Below are positions 17,045-25,625 of a DNA stretch of 64,000 nucleotides, in pieces. The notes beneath the pieces were generated by a model that was given only the letters and a program-made list of their open reading frames with translations, ran no database searches and was not told where the DNA came from. Positions within the stretch are counted from its first letter, which is position 1; every line of letters begins with the position of its first letter. Source of the DNA: Virgibacillus ihumii. Its GTDB lineage: Bacteria > Bacillota > Bacilli > Bacillales > Amphibacillaceae. The stretch covers positions 310,001-374,000 of the forward strand of contig NZ_CACVAN010000001.1 in the NCBI RefSeq assembly GCF_902726655.1. The letters run 5' to 3'. Position numbers and translations under genes: made by a program.

Positions 17045-18055
17045 ATGTCGTTAAAAATGAAAAATATCAGCTTTATCACAGGTATGGTGTTATTATTTTT
17101 AGTTCTGTGGGGTGCCGGGTCATTTGCCAGTCCGCCAGAAGGATTTACCGGTCTCGGTCAAGCAACGGACATTTCCCCAGATGACAGTGAAGTTGTTTTT
17201 TCATATTATCATGGGGATGATGCCGCTTTATACACGGTACCTGTAAGTGGCGGAGAGGCTGAGCTGTTGATAAATCCGGAAGAGGGGAAATCATACATTA
17301 ATCCGAAATACTCGCCAAATGGTGAGAAGGTTGCTTTCATTGAAGAATGGGAAACAGAGGAACGCCGGTACAGTCAGTTAAGGATTTTTGACCGAAACAG
17401 CCAAACTGTCATTCAACGTGTTAATACGAATGGTTATGTAACCGAAGCGGCCTTTTCACCGGATGGAAAATCGTTGTATTTCTTGAAGGCTGATGTATAT
17501 AAAAATTATTCTTCTGCTGGTTCCAAACGACCGCATGATTTTGATGTTTTTCGAATGGACATGAAAACAGGGAAGACCGAACAGATCACATTTGAAAAAG
17601 CATATATGATGTCCTCGCTCGAGGTTATGCCTGAAGGGAGAAAGCTGATGTACAAAACATACACAAATGGTGATCAGCTGGTAATTTATTCGCTCGAAGA
17701 AGAAAGCAGGACGACTATTATCCCCAATGGTGATTTTGCATCCAAAGCACCGGTTATTTCATCGCCAACCGTCTCCCCGAATGGGAAATATATTGTATTT
17801 TCAGATGTTGCATCAAAGGATGAAAATAATACATTTATATATGAAGCTTTTCGGATGAACCCGGATACCAGGCAAGCCGAGCAAATGACGTCGTTCCGGG
17901 AGCATGTGACAAGTCCGGTCTTTTTTCATAACAAGGATAAGCTGATTGTAACGGTTAACAAAAATTTTGCCGGGAGGAATCCGGAATACAGCTATTGGCA
18001 GATCAGCATTGATGGGGAAGAGCGGGATAAAGTGACGATTGAAATACCTGAATGA
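17045..18055 (+). CDS. TolB-like beta-propeller protein, exported or anchored
   Basis: 336 residues: an N-terminal hydrophobic segment (residues about 10-28) that acts as signal peptide or anchor, then several PD40/TolB-type blades, visible as repeated ISPDDSEVVFS, YSPNGEKVAFIEE, FSPDGKSLYFLK and VSPNGKYIVFSD. These S-P-D/N-G-K repeats are diagnostic for WD40-like Asp-box blades. Third gene of the PadR operon (GGGGG ribosome site). Likely an extracytoplasmic interaction protein; partner unknown. Confidence 0.8.
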   Translation: MSLKMKNISFITGMVLLFLVLWGAGSFASPPEGFTGLGQATDISPDDSEVVFSYYHGDDAALYTVPVSGGEAELLINPEEGKSYINPKYSPNGEKVAFIEEWETEERRYSQLRIFDRNSQTVIQRVNTNGYVTEAAFSPDGKSLYFLKADVYKNYSSAGSKRPHDFDVFRMDMKTGKTEQITFEKAYMMSSLEVMPEGRKLMYKTYTNGDQLVIYSLEEESRTTIIPNGDFASKAPVISSPTVSPNGKYIVFSDVASKDENNTFIYEAFRMNPDTRQAEQMTSFREHVTSPVFFHNKDKLIVTVNKNFAGRNPEYSYWQISIDGEERDKVTIEIPE

Positions 18056-18083
18056 TTATCATCATTCAACATGTGATGAAATA

Positions 18084-18168
18084 CTGATAAATTGTTGGAA
18101 GTGACCGATAAAACACTAAACTGACTGATAAAATCTCAAAAAGTGGCTGATAAAATGGTTTTATCATG
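18084..18168. repeat. Degenerate tandem repeat with CTGATA core, about 21-nt period
   Basis: CTGATA/CCGATA at 18084, 18105, 18125 and 18147 (spacings 21, 20, 22). It lies between the beta-propeller gene and the terminator of the NhaC gene. On the opposite strand the core is TATCAG/TATCGG, as in the repeats at 31972, 37635 and 55409. Confidence 0.65.
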
Positions 18169-18169
18169 T

Positions 18170-18208
18170 AAAAAAGTAGTTGATCGCTCACAGGGATCAA
18201 CCACTTTT
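18170..18208 (-). terminator. Terminator after the NhaC-family gene
   Basis: Minus-strand stem AGTGGTTGATC / GATCAACTACT with a 9-base loop and a T run. Confidence 0.85.
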
Positions 18209-18211
18209 ATT

Positions 18212-19552
18212 TTAAGCTTCATTTGTTTGGTTTGTTGCATCTGAAGGTGCATTGCTTTTGGTGGAAAACCGGGGGAATCCGATTGCAATTGCAATCGAGC
18301 CGGCTACCCCTAGCAATACCGGATAAATACAATATGGCATAATGGAAACCGGGGAGATCGATGCAACACCGGCGACCGCAAGCAACTGTGCACCATATGG
18401 TAAAATTCCCTGAAAGGTACTGGCGAATATATCCAGTACGCTTGCGGAACGGCGCCTGTCAACTCCGAACCGTTCGGAAATTTGTTTGACTAATGGTCCG
18501 ACACTAATAATTGAAATCGTATTATTGGCGGTTGAAACGTCAAAAACACTGACAAGGCCTGCAATACCGGCTTCGGCACCTTTTCTGGATTTAATCCGAT
18601 TGCTTATTGCATTTAACAGGTAGTCAATTCCTCCATTAACACGAATAAGTTCAACTAAACCGCCGAGCAGAATGGACAACAGGGCAAGTTCCTGCATACC
18701 CGCCATGCCGTCACCAAGCAGGTTAAGGAATCCCATGCCATCGAATTCACCGTAGAACCAACCGACAATTCCTGCAAAAATGGTTCCACCGATTAATACA
18801 TAAATCACATTGACTCCAGCAATTGCAATAACCAGTACAGCTAGATATGGCAGGACTTTGATCAGTTCATACGGATGTTCACCACTCACACCGCCGCTCG
18901 TATCCATTGTCATGATTCCAAAAATTACAGCAGTTACGATTGCCGCCGGCAGCGCAATGTAAATATTCACTTTAAATTTATCACTCATTTTGACTGCCTG
19001 TGTGCGGACAGCTGCGATAGTCGTATCGGAAATCATGGACAGGTTATCACCGAACATAGCGCCACTGACGATGGCACCCATTATCAACGCTGCACTCATT
19101 CCGGTCTGATCAGCCAGTCCGGCGCCGATTGGAGCAAGTGCAACGACTGTACCAACCGATGTCCCCATTGAAATGGAGATGAAGCATCCGATGATGAACA
19201 ATCCTACAATCAACAGGTTTTGAGGCAGAAAAGTCAGCCCAAGGTTAACGGTTGATTCAACTGCACCGACACCTTCTGCAACCGCAGCGAATGCACCAGC
19301 CAACAGGTAAATAATAACCATCAACATGATGTTCGGATGGCCAGCCCCTTTTGTCAGGTGATCCAGTTTATCCTGAAAAGCCATTTTCCGGTTCATAAAC
19401 AGTGCGAATAAAACAGCAATAAACACTGCAACAAGAACAGGTAATTTATAAAAATCTCCGTTAATCAGTCCGGAGCCTATAAATAACAATAAAAAGACGA
19501 TAAATGGAAATAACGCAAAAGCGTTTCCTTTATTAAATTCTGATGACTTCAT
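18212..19552 (-). CDS. metT: NhaC-family Na+/H+ antiporter-like transporter, probable methionine transporter (MetT type)
   Basis: 446 residues with about 11 membrane helices. NhaC-superfamily hallmarks include SMGTSVGTVVALAPIGAGLA, GAIVSGAMFGDNLSMISDTTIAA and the late FDVSTANNTISIISVGPLV and FQGILPYGAQLL segments. By family alone this would be called an Na+/H+ antiporter, but a SAM-I riboswitch lies in its leader. Comparative studies of Gram-positive methionine regulons describe S-box-controlled NhaC members as methionine transporters (MetT). I therefore prefer methionine uptake, with moderate confidence in the substrate and high confidence in the family. Confidence 0.8.
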   Translation of the reverse strand: MKSSEFNKGNAFALFPFIVFLLLFIGSGLINGDFYKLPVLVAVFIAVLFALFMNRKMAFQDKLDHLTKGAGHPNIMLMVIIYLLAGAFAAVAEGVGAVESTVNLGLTFLPQNLLIVGLFIIGCFISISMGTSVGTVVALAPIGAGLADQTGMSAALIMGAIVSGAMFGDNLSMISDTTIAAVRTQAVKMSDKFKVNIYIALPAAIVTAVIFGIMTMDTSGGVSGEHPYELIKVLPYLAVLVIAIAGVNVIYVLIGGTIFAGIVGWFYGEFDGMGFLNLLGDGMAGMQELALLSILLGGLVELIRVNGGIDYLLNAISNRIKSRKGAEAGIAGLVSVFDVSTANNTISIISVGPLVKQISERFGVDRRRSASVLDIFASTFQGILPYGAQLLAVAGVASISPVSIMPYCIYPVLLGVAGSIAIAIGFPRFSTKSNAPSDATNQTNEA

Positions 19553-19644
19553 TTTCCAACTCCCCTTTGGTGTAGATACTGGTTTGCCGATACAAGGGTT
19601 TGTTTAAGGAATTTTTTCATGTGATGATTCATAAAAAATGTGAT

Positions 19645-19801
19645 CAAAAACAAAAAACCTCCCGTTTTGGAAGGAGATTGACAATAATTTTATCTTCCAA
19701 AACGCATGTAACGCGATTTGCTGGAATTGGCACCTTGCAATTTTTGCGCAGGTTGCCGGGCTTCATAGGGCCAGATCCCTCAGCCACTCTGGATAAGCTT
19801 C
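19645..19801 (-). promoter_or_regulatory. metT: SAM-I (S-box) riboswitch with terminator
   Basis: On the minus strand the conserved S-box order is present: CTTATCCAGAGTGGCTGAGG, then GGCCCTATGAAGCCCGGCAA, AAGGTGCCAATTCC and the closing helix, then a terminator stem CGTTTTGGAAG / CTTCCAAAACG followed by TTTTTT. High SAM should terminate transcription before the NhaC-family gene. Confidence 0.95.
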
Positions 19802-19820
19802 TATGAAATTCATGATGAAA

Positions 19821-19849
19821 AGTGTAATATACTAATTAAGATGTGTCAA
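19821..19849 (-). promoter_or_regulatory. Sigma-A promoter for the SAM-I leader
   Basis: Minus-strand TTGACA, 17-bp spacer, TACACT, about 20 bp before the riboswitch. Further right, to 20019, I see only a 19-codon GTG frame near 19900 (MKHLPSKN...) behind AAGGAG, too short to call. Confidence 0.7.
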
Positions 19850-20019
19850 TGAAATACATTTGGAATTTATGAAAGATTATTTGAAGGAGTTTATAAATTG
19901 TGAAACATTTGCCATCAAAAAACGTAAATAATGAGGGAGAAGGTGGTCATTACGGATGATCAACAGCCGAATCGGGTCGGCACCTAATTTCCAGAATTAA
20001 TGAACATGGGGTGAATGGT

Positions 20020-20238
20020 ATGAAGAAGTATATAGTCTTTATTGTTAGTTTTACGGTATTGTATCTTGTCTTTCAAATTGTATCAGGGTTAATTCTAACA
20101 GTGCTATATAATCCTGATCTACCATCAACGGGAAGCAATCTTGAAGCAGGTTCCACTACCTTATTATTGGTCATGTTGTTGATTGCGACTCTTTCTTATT
20201 TTATATCGCAAAAAGTAGGTAAAAGAACCTTGTCATAG
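20020..20238 (+). CDS. Small two-helix membrane protein, unknown function
   Basis: 72 residues: MKKYIVFIVSFTVLYLVF..., helix one about residues 4-30, a short outer loop (NPDLPSTGSNLEAGS), helix two about 48-64, and a basic end. ATG at 20020 chosen over the in-frame GTG at 20011 because the GGGGTG ribosome site covers that GTG. Followed by a terminator. No family recognised. Confidence 0.55.
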   Translation: MKKYIVFIVSFTVLYLVFQIVSGLILTVLYNPDLPSTGSNLEAGSTTLLLVMLLIATLSYFISQKVGKRTLS

Positions 20239-20242
20239 TCTA

Positions 20243-20285
20243 CTAAACTGTATTCTGATCCAGTTATTGGGATGCAGTTTTTTTA
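20243..20285 (+). terminator. Terminator after the small membrane protein gene
   Basis: Imperfect stem AAACTGTATTCTGATCC / GGGATGCAGTTT followed by a run of T. Confidence 0.7.
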
Positions 20286-20476
20286 ACGTGTTGCAGTTTA
20301 CGTAAATATTAATACCGTTTAGATATATAACCAAAAATCGTAATGGTGTACCGGTCGAATTCAACGGACGCTTTCTTGTCCGGAACAGTTTGATCTGGTA
20401 AAAATTAAACCGCAATTATGAAGAAGAAATGTTTCTAATCGGCTGATAAAGTAGAAGTAAAGGGAGGTTTCTGGCA

Positions 20477-21073
20477 ATGAAATCAATAGACGGTATGTTT
20501 GAAGAGGAGTTGTGGCATGCAGTGGTTTCTTGTAATGCTTTGTATGACGGGAAGTTCTATTATGCCATTCGCACAACAGGGATATTTTGCCGCCCGTCAT
20601 GCAAGTCAAAACAGCCGAAATATAAAAATGTAACCTTTTATGCTACAGAATTGAAGGCAATGGAAGCAGGTTATCGCCCATGCAAAAGGTGCCGGCCGGA
20701 TTTACTCCGGTATATGCCGGAGGAGGCGGTTGTAAAGGATACAAAAGAAATTATGGAGCAGGAGTTTTTCCAACTGCTTGATTTAAGCGAACTGGCACAA
20801 AAAGTGGGAGTAAGCAAGTTTCATTTGCATCGCTTGTTCAAGAAAAATACAGGGAGTACACCACGAAAGTATTTGGAAAAAGTAAGAGTCCGACATGCAG
20901 AAAAATTAATCATAAATACAAAAAAATCGATTGCGGCAATTGCTTTTCAAACAGGCTTTCAAAGTATTTCGGGCTTTTACAAGGCATTCAGACGGGAGAC
21001 TGGGAAAGCACCAAGCCGTTATCGTACAGAAAATGCCCCAGACATTGCGATGCAGAGAGGTGACAGTACATGA
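20477..21073 (+). CDS. adaA: Methylphosphotriester-DNA methyltransferase and transcriptional activator (AdaA)
   Basis: Repairs methylphosphotriesters by irreversible transfer to a Cys, which turns the protein into an activator of the adaptive response. 198 residues: N-terminal Ada zinc domain with the four-Cys set in GIFCRPSC (acceptor Cys about residue 37) and CKRCRPD, then an AraC-type double helix-turn-helix (LSELAQKVGVSKFHLHRLFKK; AIAFQTGFQSISGFYKAFRRETG). Ribosome site GGGAGG. It overlaps adaB by 4 bp, as in the B. subtilis adaAB operon. Activated AdaA would bind its own upstream region; I did not identify the operator. Confidence 0.94.
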   Translation: MKSIDGMFEEELWHAVVSCNALYDGKFYYAIRTTGIFCRPSCKSKQPKYKNVTFYATELKAMEAGYRPCKRCRPDLLRYMPEEAVVKDTKEIMEQEFFQLLDLSELAQKVGVSKFHLHRLFKKNTGSTPRKYLEKVRVRHAEKLIINTKKSIAAIAFQTGFQSISGFYKAFRRETGKAPSRYRTENAPDIAMQRGDST

Positions 21074-21552
21074 TATACGATGAATGTGAAACAAAAATCG
21101 GTATGCTGCGGTTTGTTTTTGACGAAATGAGTGGGGTGCTGCAACGAATTGTACTGACAGATGAACAATGGGATGCTTTGTGTGCAGGTAATGCTATGAG
21201 GAAAAGTCACGCGACTGGAAAACCTCTGCGTGAACAGATGCAGGCATACCTTGGAGGGGAGCGTCAGCAATTTGATATTGCATTTGAATTGAATGGTACA
21301 CCTTTTCAGAGGGAAGCATGGCAGGCACTTCATGACATTCCTTATGGAAAAACACAATCCTACACGGAAATAGCTGCTTCGATTGGACGGCCAAAAGCAG
21401 TCCGTGCAGTAGGACATGCTAATGCCGTCAACCCCTTGCCAATCATCATTCCATGTCACCGGGTTATTGGCAAAAACAATAAATTGACCGGATATGCCGG
21501 CGGGATGGACATGAAAAAGCAACTGCTTGAAATTGAAGGTGCAGAGATATGA
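21070..21552 (+). CDS. adaB: Methylated-DNA--protein-cysteine methyltransferase (O6-methylguanine repair)
   Basis: Suicide repair enzyme removing methyl groups from O6-methylguanine. 160 residues. The active-site segment IPCHRVIGKNNKLTGYAGG contains the acceptor Cys, and the helix-turn-helix with the Arg finger is seen in RPKAVRAVGHANAVNPLPII. The FQREAWQALHDIPYGKTQSY block is standard. Start overlaps the adaA stop (ATGA), so translation is coupled. The second alkylation repair gene, alkA, is 40 kb away at 61664 rather than adjacent. Confidence 0.94.
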   Translation: MIYDECETKIGMLRFVFDEMSGVLQRIVLTDEQWDALCAGNAMRKSHATGKPLREQMQAYLGGERQQFDIAFELNGTPFQREAWQALHDIPYGKTQSYTEIAASIGRPKAVRAVGHANAVNPLPIIIPCHRVIGKNNKLTGYAGGMDMKKQLLEIEGAEI

Positions 21553-21920
21553 CAGAAATGAGCTCCTGCATACTGAAAGCAGCAATTGCTATTTTTCAAT
21601 AATATTCAATCCGATTTGAATTATAATCACTCAATGCGCATGGAAGATTTATGAAACTTTCCGTGTTTTCTCTGTAAATGATGTTTACAAATATTTAACA
21701 CCAGCTTTATTCACATTAACCTGGCCACAAGTTATGATGAAGTTGTTAGGAGGGTTGGGGGCAGTATATAAGGGGAAATTAGAAGAAATGGTTGAATGGA
21801 CTGATGACCTGCGGAAGAAAAAGAAATCACGAAACGACGGATGGATATGCATACAAATCTGCAGCAAGCAAAGGTGAATTTCGAAATGATGGCGGGATAA
21901 TAACGATTAGGGGTGTTTAA

Positions 21921-22523
21921 ATGCCAGTCGATTATGTTCATGATTTGCAAAATGTGTACCGGGAACTTCTGGATGGTTTGTCGCGTCCTGGGGAAATAAA
22001 AGTCATAAAGGACAGTATGGAAACAGTGGATAAGGATCTACCGTGTTTTCATTCTTCTTTTTTGACTGCATTGACACTGCTTGATGGGGAGGTGAGTTTT
22101 CACATTATCTCTAAACAACAATCCAAAATAGCAGAAAAAGTATCTGCGTACACAATGGCCAAACATGTTGCACCTGACGAGGCTGACTTTGTATTTGCAT
22201 TTAAGGATGCGTCTGAAAAAGAAATTGTGGATGTTTTGAACGTATGCAAATTCGGTGACCTGGAAAATCCGCAATATGCAGCAACATGGATTATCGAAAG
22301 TGAGTCTTTGTCCAATAGCCCAGGAGTTACATTAAAGGGGCCTGGTATAAAAAAACAAATGATGTTGAATACAGATTGTCCGTTGGCTGTATGGGCGAAA
22401 AGAAATGAGTTCAGGCAGGAATTTCCTCTTGGTATAGATGTTATTTTTGTTGATAAACGTGCCAGAGCGGCTTGTATTCCCAGATCAACAATTGTAGAAA
22501 ACGTGCCAAATATGCTTGACTGA
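21921..22523 (+). CDS. phnH: PhnH-like carbon-phosphorus lyase subunit, orphan
   Basis: PhnH is a structural subunit of the C-P lyase complex for phosphonate breakdown. 200 residues with family signatures: VYRELLDGLSRPGEI near the N-terminus, LTLLDGEVSF, a central GPGIKK segment, and the C-terminal FPLGIDVIFVDKRARAACIPRST. The other C-P lyase genes (phnG, I, J, K, L, M) are not next to it: the previous genes are adaAB and the next are on the opposite strand after a terminator. Either the rest is elsewhere, or this is a relict or repurposed gene. Family identity is strong; present function is open. Confidence 0.85.
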   Translation: MPVDYVHDLQNVYRELLDGLSRPGEIKVIKDSMETVDKDLPCFHSSFLTALTLLDGEVSFHIISKQQSKIAEKVSAYTMAKHVAPDEADFVFAFKDASEKEIVDVLNVCKFGDLENPQYAATWIIESESLSNSPGVTLKGPGIKKQMMLNTDCPLAVWAKRNEFRQEFPLGIDVIFVDKRARAACIPRSTIVENVPNMLD

Positions 22524-22563
22524 GACGCTATATAGCCCTTTTCCGTGCGATATCCAGATTTCC

Positions 22564-22598
22564 GAATCGACTTTCTAATGTGAAAGTCGATTCTTTGT
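22564..22598. terminator. Terminator between phnH and the VWA gene
   Basis: Perfect stem GAATCGACTTT / AAAGTCGATTC with an 8-base loop and TTTGT after it. Confidence 0.75.
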
Positions 22599-22622
22599 AA
22601 AAAATCCGGATACGACAATTTT

Positions 22623-24542
22623 CTATACTGATTTAAGCAATAACCGCTTCAACAAGGGCGCGAAATGCTCCGGCAGTTCTTCGACACCAGGAATCATCAG
22701 GCGTTCGCGGCCGTAAATGTTCTGCATTGTAGCATCTTCTCGCTCATCAATTTCGCCTTCTGCCAGAAACATCCCGATGACATCAATTCCTCGTTTGCGT
22801 GCTTCGGCAACAGCAACATTTGTGTCGATGATGCCATTTTGGTCGTAATTGGCTGCAGCCGGTTCGCCGTCGGAAAAGATGAGCAGAAATTTGTGTTTTT
22901 CCCGTCTGGCTGCCAGGTGCTCAGCCGCAACGCGAATGCTGAATCCGTCCCGGTTGTCTTCCTGTGGCTCCAGTTGCATGATGTCTGCACCGTTATTTTT
23001 ATAAAAGGAATCCTGAAACTGATGGACATAATGAAAATAATTCGGCTGATACGTGTCTTTTACATCGGTTGCTTCTTCCCAAAAGCCGACAATTGAATGT
23101 GGGATTTTCAGCTGATTGAGTACTTCATGAAAAAGTGTGATCCCCAATTTTGTTTCATCCATTTTATTGTACATGGACGCGGAACAGTCAACGAGTAATG
23201 TAAATGCAGCATCAACCGTATTTGAATCATCATTCTTTTTATAAAAAATTCGTGGATTTTCGTTTGTTGCCACTGGGAGTAGATTTTTGGAAAGTCTGCC
23301 AAACAGCAAATTTTTTCGTGGTGCGTTCATTTGATACTCCAGTACTTTCTCAATCGTTGTGGCAAGCCGGCGTTTATGATCCTCAATCTTTCTGACGGCT
23401 TCGTCATAGGAGCGCTCATCCTCTGTTGTTCGTGCAGTGGCATATTTGTCAATCGCCACCGCATATTGATTAACCTCGCCATAACCGGAACCATTTGCTT
23501 GTCGTTCTTCGGTTTTTCCTTGCTTTTCCAGCGAATCAACGTCTGAATAGTCGTTCTGGTCGCTTTTTCCGGAAGCCCCTTGAATCGTTCCTTCCGCCTG
23601 ATCACCATCTTCCGTTTCACGGGAGTTACCACCATTGATATTTGTTTTAGTACCCGAATCCAGTTCGAACTGTAAAAAGGTCTGTTTCCGGTTACTGTTT
23701 TCATTTTCCCGGTGCCATGTGGAAAATTCCTCATCTACATATTCACTTTCCTCCTGATCAGCATCTTCCCGGTCTTCATTTTCCAATGGATCAGTACGGG
23801 TCAGTTCATCAAATAAGGTGTCTTTTTGAAACTGCTCGTGATGGGCGATGGGAAATGCAAAATACGTATGGAACATGTCCTGATAACTTTCCTCAAGCAT
23901 TTGTGTAATATGTTCAGTGATTCCAGCAACGCCGCGTGTGTCTGCAGCCTCAAAAGTTCGATACAGGAGTGGTTTAATTTTTTCCAGCTGGTTTAGTTGC
24001 TTGTCAGATGCTCGCGGAAAACTTGGATCCGGCTGGTCCGCCTGCAAAAGTAGGTAAATCAGGCAATACAACTCATCAAGCGGATAACCGCGTGTCACAT
24101 TGGTCGATCGCTGTGTGTCAAAATAGTGCTTCAGGTAGTTGAGGCGTATGGTGAAATCCTGCTTTGTGCCTGGTCTTCCTTTTATGATCAGATTCTCAAG
24201 CCGCAAATCTTCCAGCAGTGTGAACAGTTGCGCGGAAAATTTGGGAAGACTTGTTTCATCGGCATTTCGGGAGAATGAATGGATTGAGGGAAGGTGCGAA
24301 TGGTGCAGTGTTCCCAATACCCTCAGAAAAACATCAGATTTATAGCCTGATTTTTTAATCGACTGCTCGTTGACATCCCAATGGTGGCTCCCGGTTACTG
24401 TGCGCTCAACTATATCGATGAATGATCCGTGCTTGTACTCAAAAGTTAGATCCGATTGATTGGATAGCACGGTCGTCAAATCCTGAAGCAGCATATACAA
24501 GCCAGTATCAATCTTGGAATCATCCCAGCGGTTATACTTCAT
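22623..24542 (-). CDS. yojO: VWA-domain protein, CobT/NorD-like (YojO type)
   Basis: Partner of a MoxR AAA+ ATPase, probably a metal- or cofactor-insertion chaperone. 639 residues: an N-terminal helical region, a long acidic low-complexity middle (about 265-370), and a C-terminal von Willebrand A domain at about 440-620. The MIDAS site is complete: LLVDCSASMYNK (D-x-S-x-S), a Thr in the next loop, and IFSDGEP. The gene follows the MoxR gene by 33 bp, the pairing seen for yojN-yojO and norQ-norD. The client is unknown; no nitric oxide reductase or chelatase genes are nearby. Confidence 0.85.
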   Translation of the reverse strand: MKYNRWDDSKIDTGLYMLLQDLTTVLSNQSDLTFEYKHGSFIDIVERTVTGSHHWDVNEQSIKKSGYKSDVFLRVLGTLHHSHLPSIHSFSRNADETSLPKFSAQLFTLLEDLRLENLIIKGRPGTKQDFTIRLNYLKHYFDTQRSTNVTRGYPLDELYCLIYLLLQADQPDPSFPRASDKQLNQLEKIKPLLYRTFEAADTRGVAGITEHITQMLEESYQDMFHTYFAFPIAHHEQFQKDTLFDELTRTDPLENEDREDADQEESEYVDEEFSTWHRENENSNRKQTFLQFELDSGTKTNINGGNSRETEDGDQAEGTIQGASGKSDQNDYSDVDSLEKQGKTEERQANGSGYGEVNQYAVAIDKYATARTTEDERSYDEAVRKIEDHKRRLATTIEKVLEYQMNAPRKNLLFGRLSKNLLPVATNENPRIFYKKNDDSNTVDAAFTLLVDCSASMYNKMDETKLGITLFHEVLNQLKIPHSIVGFWEEATDVKDTYQPNYFHYVHQFQDSFYKNNGADIMQLEPQEDNRDGFSIRVAAEHLAARREKHKFLLIFSDGEPAAANYDQNGIIDTNVAVAEARKRGIDVIGMFLAEGEIDEREDATMQNIYGRERLMIPGVEELPEHFAPLLKRLLLKSV

Positions 24543-24575
24543 ATGTTTGCCCCCTTTCTGATGACATTTACAGCG

Positions 24576-25451
24576 TTACTCAAAAAACGTATCGGCTAGA
24601 TTGTTCACAAATTCCTGCTCGCGTTTCTCACCCAGTTTATCGGTAATAGCCCGCTGAATTGCTCGTTTCGGCGGGATGACGGAGCAAAGGTCACATGCAT
24701 CTATCAATGCCCTGATCGATGCAGCATCTTCGGATAACTTTCCCTGAGAAGCGGCATGAATTAAATCCTCTGATAAGGTAACGAACAAATCGGTTAATCG
24801 CTCGACGTTTAAATGTGTCTGTGATTGAATCAGCTCTTTCAATTGTTCACCATGCAGGTATGGGATATCGATGACGACAAAGCGGTTTTTCAGTGCCTCG
24901 TTCAATGGAACGGTTCCGATATAACCCTCATTGATGGCTGCAATGACATTGAATCCTGGTTTCGCCGTAATAATTTTATTGGTAAATGGATTGGTAACAG
25001 TTCGCCGGTAGTCCAATACACCGTTCAGGAGCGGAAGTGTTTCCGGTTTTGCCATGTTTATTTCGTCAATATAAAGGAAGGTTCCGGCATTCATCGCACT
25101 TGTTACAGGTCCCGGAACGAATTGAATGACCTGCTTCTCATCTTCATATGCCAGTGTTTTAAAGCCCATCAGGCTCTCCGCATCAAGGTCCACAGAACAG
25201 TTGATGCTGAACATCGGCTGGCGGAAAAGGTTTGACAGTGTTTCAGCGAACCTTGTTTTCCCCGTACCGGTGGGTCCTTTCAGCAACACATTTTTGCCCA
25301 TGCTGAGTGCGGTAATCGCATCGATCAGTAAATTCTTGTTCGGCGGAACATAGCCGCCATCCTTGATCAGTTCCTGCAATTGATTATCAGTACGTGTATT
25401 TTCAATCAAAAGGTCATTGATTTTTTCAGGTAAATTGTAGTTTGTCTGCAT
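24576..25451 (-). CDS. yojN: MoxR-family AAA+ ATPase (YojN/NorQ type)
   Basis: ATP-driven remodelling enzyme working with the VWA protein encoded next. 291 residues. Walker A is GPTGTGKT (about residue 60), Walker B FLYIDEINMAKPE, sensor 1 in FNVIAAINEGYIGT, and the Arg finger region in NEALKNRFVVIDIPY. Typical NorQ/CbbQ length. Begins the two-gene unit, behind a TTGTAA-17-TACAAT promoter at 25474-25502. Confidence 0.9.
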   Translation of the reverse strand: MQTNYNLPEKINDLLIENTRTDNQLQELIKDGGYVPPNKNLLIDAITALSMGKNVLLKGPTGTGKTRFAETLSNLFRQPMFSINCSVDLDAESLMGFKTLAYEDEKQVIQFVPGPVTSAMNAGTFLYIDEINMAKPETLPLLNGVLDYRRTVTNPFTNKIITAKPGFNVIAAINEGYIGTVPLNEALKNRFVVIDIPYLHGEQLKELIQSQTHLNVERLTDLFVTLSEDLIHAASQGKLSEDAASIRALIDACDLCSVIPPKRAIQRAITDKLGEKREQEFVNNLADTFFE

Positions 25452-25473
25452 GCATAAACTCCTCTCAGGGAAT

Positions 25474-25502
25474 ATTGTAAACCTTCCTTGCTATGTTTAC
25501 AA
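25474..25502 (-). promoter_or_regulatory. Promoter of the yojN-yojO unit, with palindromic -35/-10
   Basis: Minus-strand TTGTAA, 17 bp, TACAAT. The outer bases form an inverted repeat TTGTAAAC / GTTTACAA that includes both hexamers. Confidence 0.65.
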
Positions 25503-25625
25503 AATAAGTGCAGGGTGATGGAATGTGAGGTGGAAGTTGGAAAACATATCGAACGGTGCTTCCCTGAATTTTTTGTGGACTTGGTGATACAATGAAAGCA
25601 ATGTAAAATGCAGGGAGGAAAAATC

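Noticed and set aside
18212..19552. Plain annotation as a pH-homeostasis Na+/H+ antiporter
   Set aside because: The SAM-I riboswitch makes methionine transport the better hypothesis, though the family membership is correct.
21734..21877. 47-codon open frame before phnH
   Set aside because: No ribosome site and no recognisable features; Lys/Arg-rich by chance composition.
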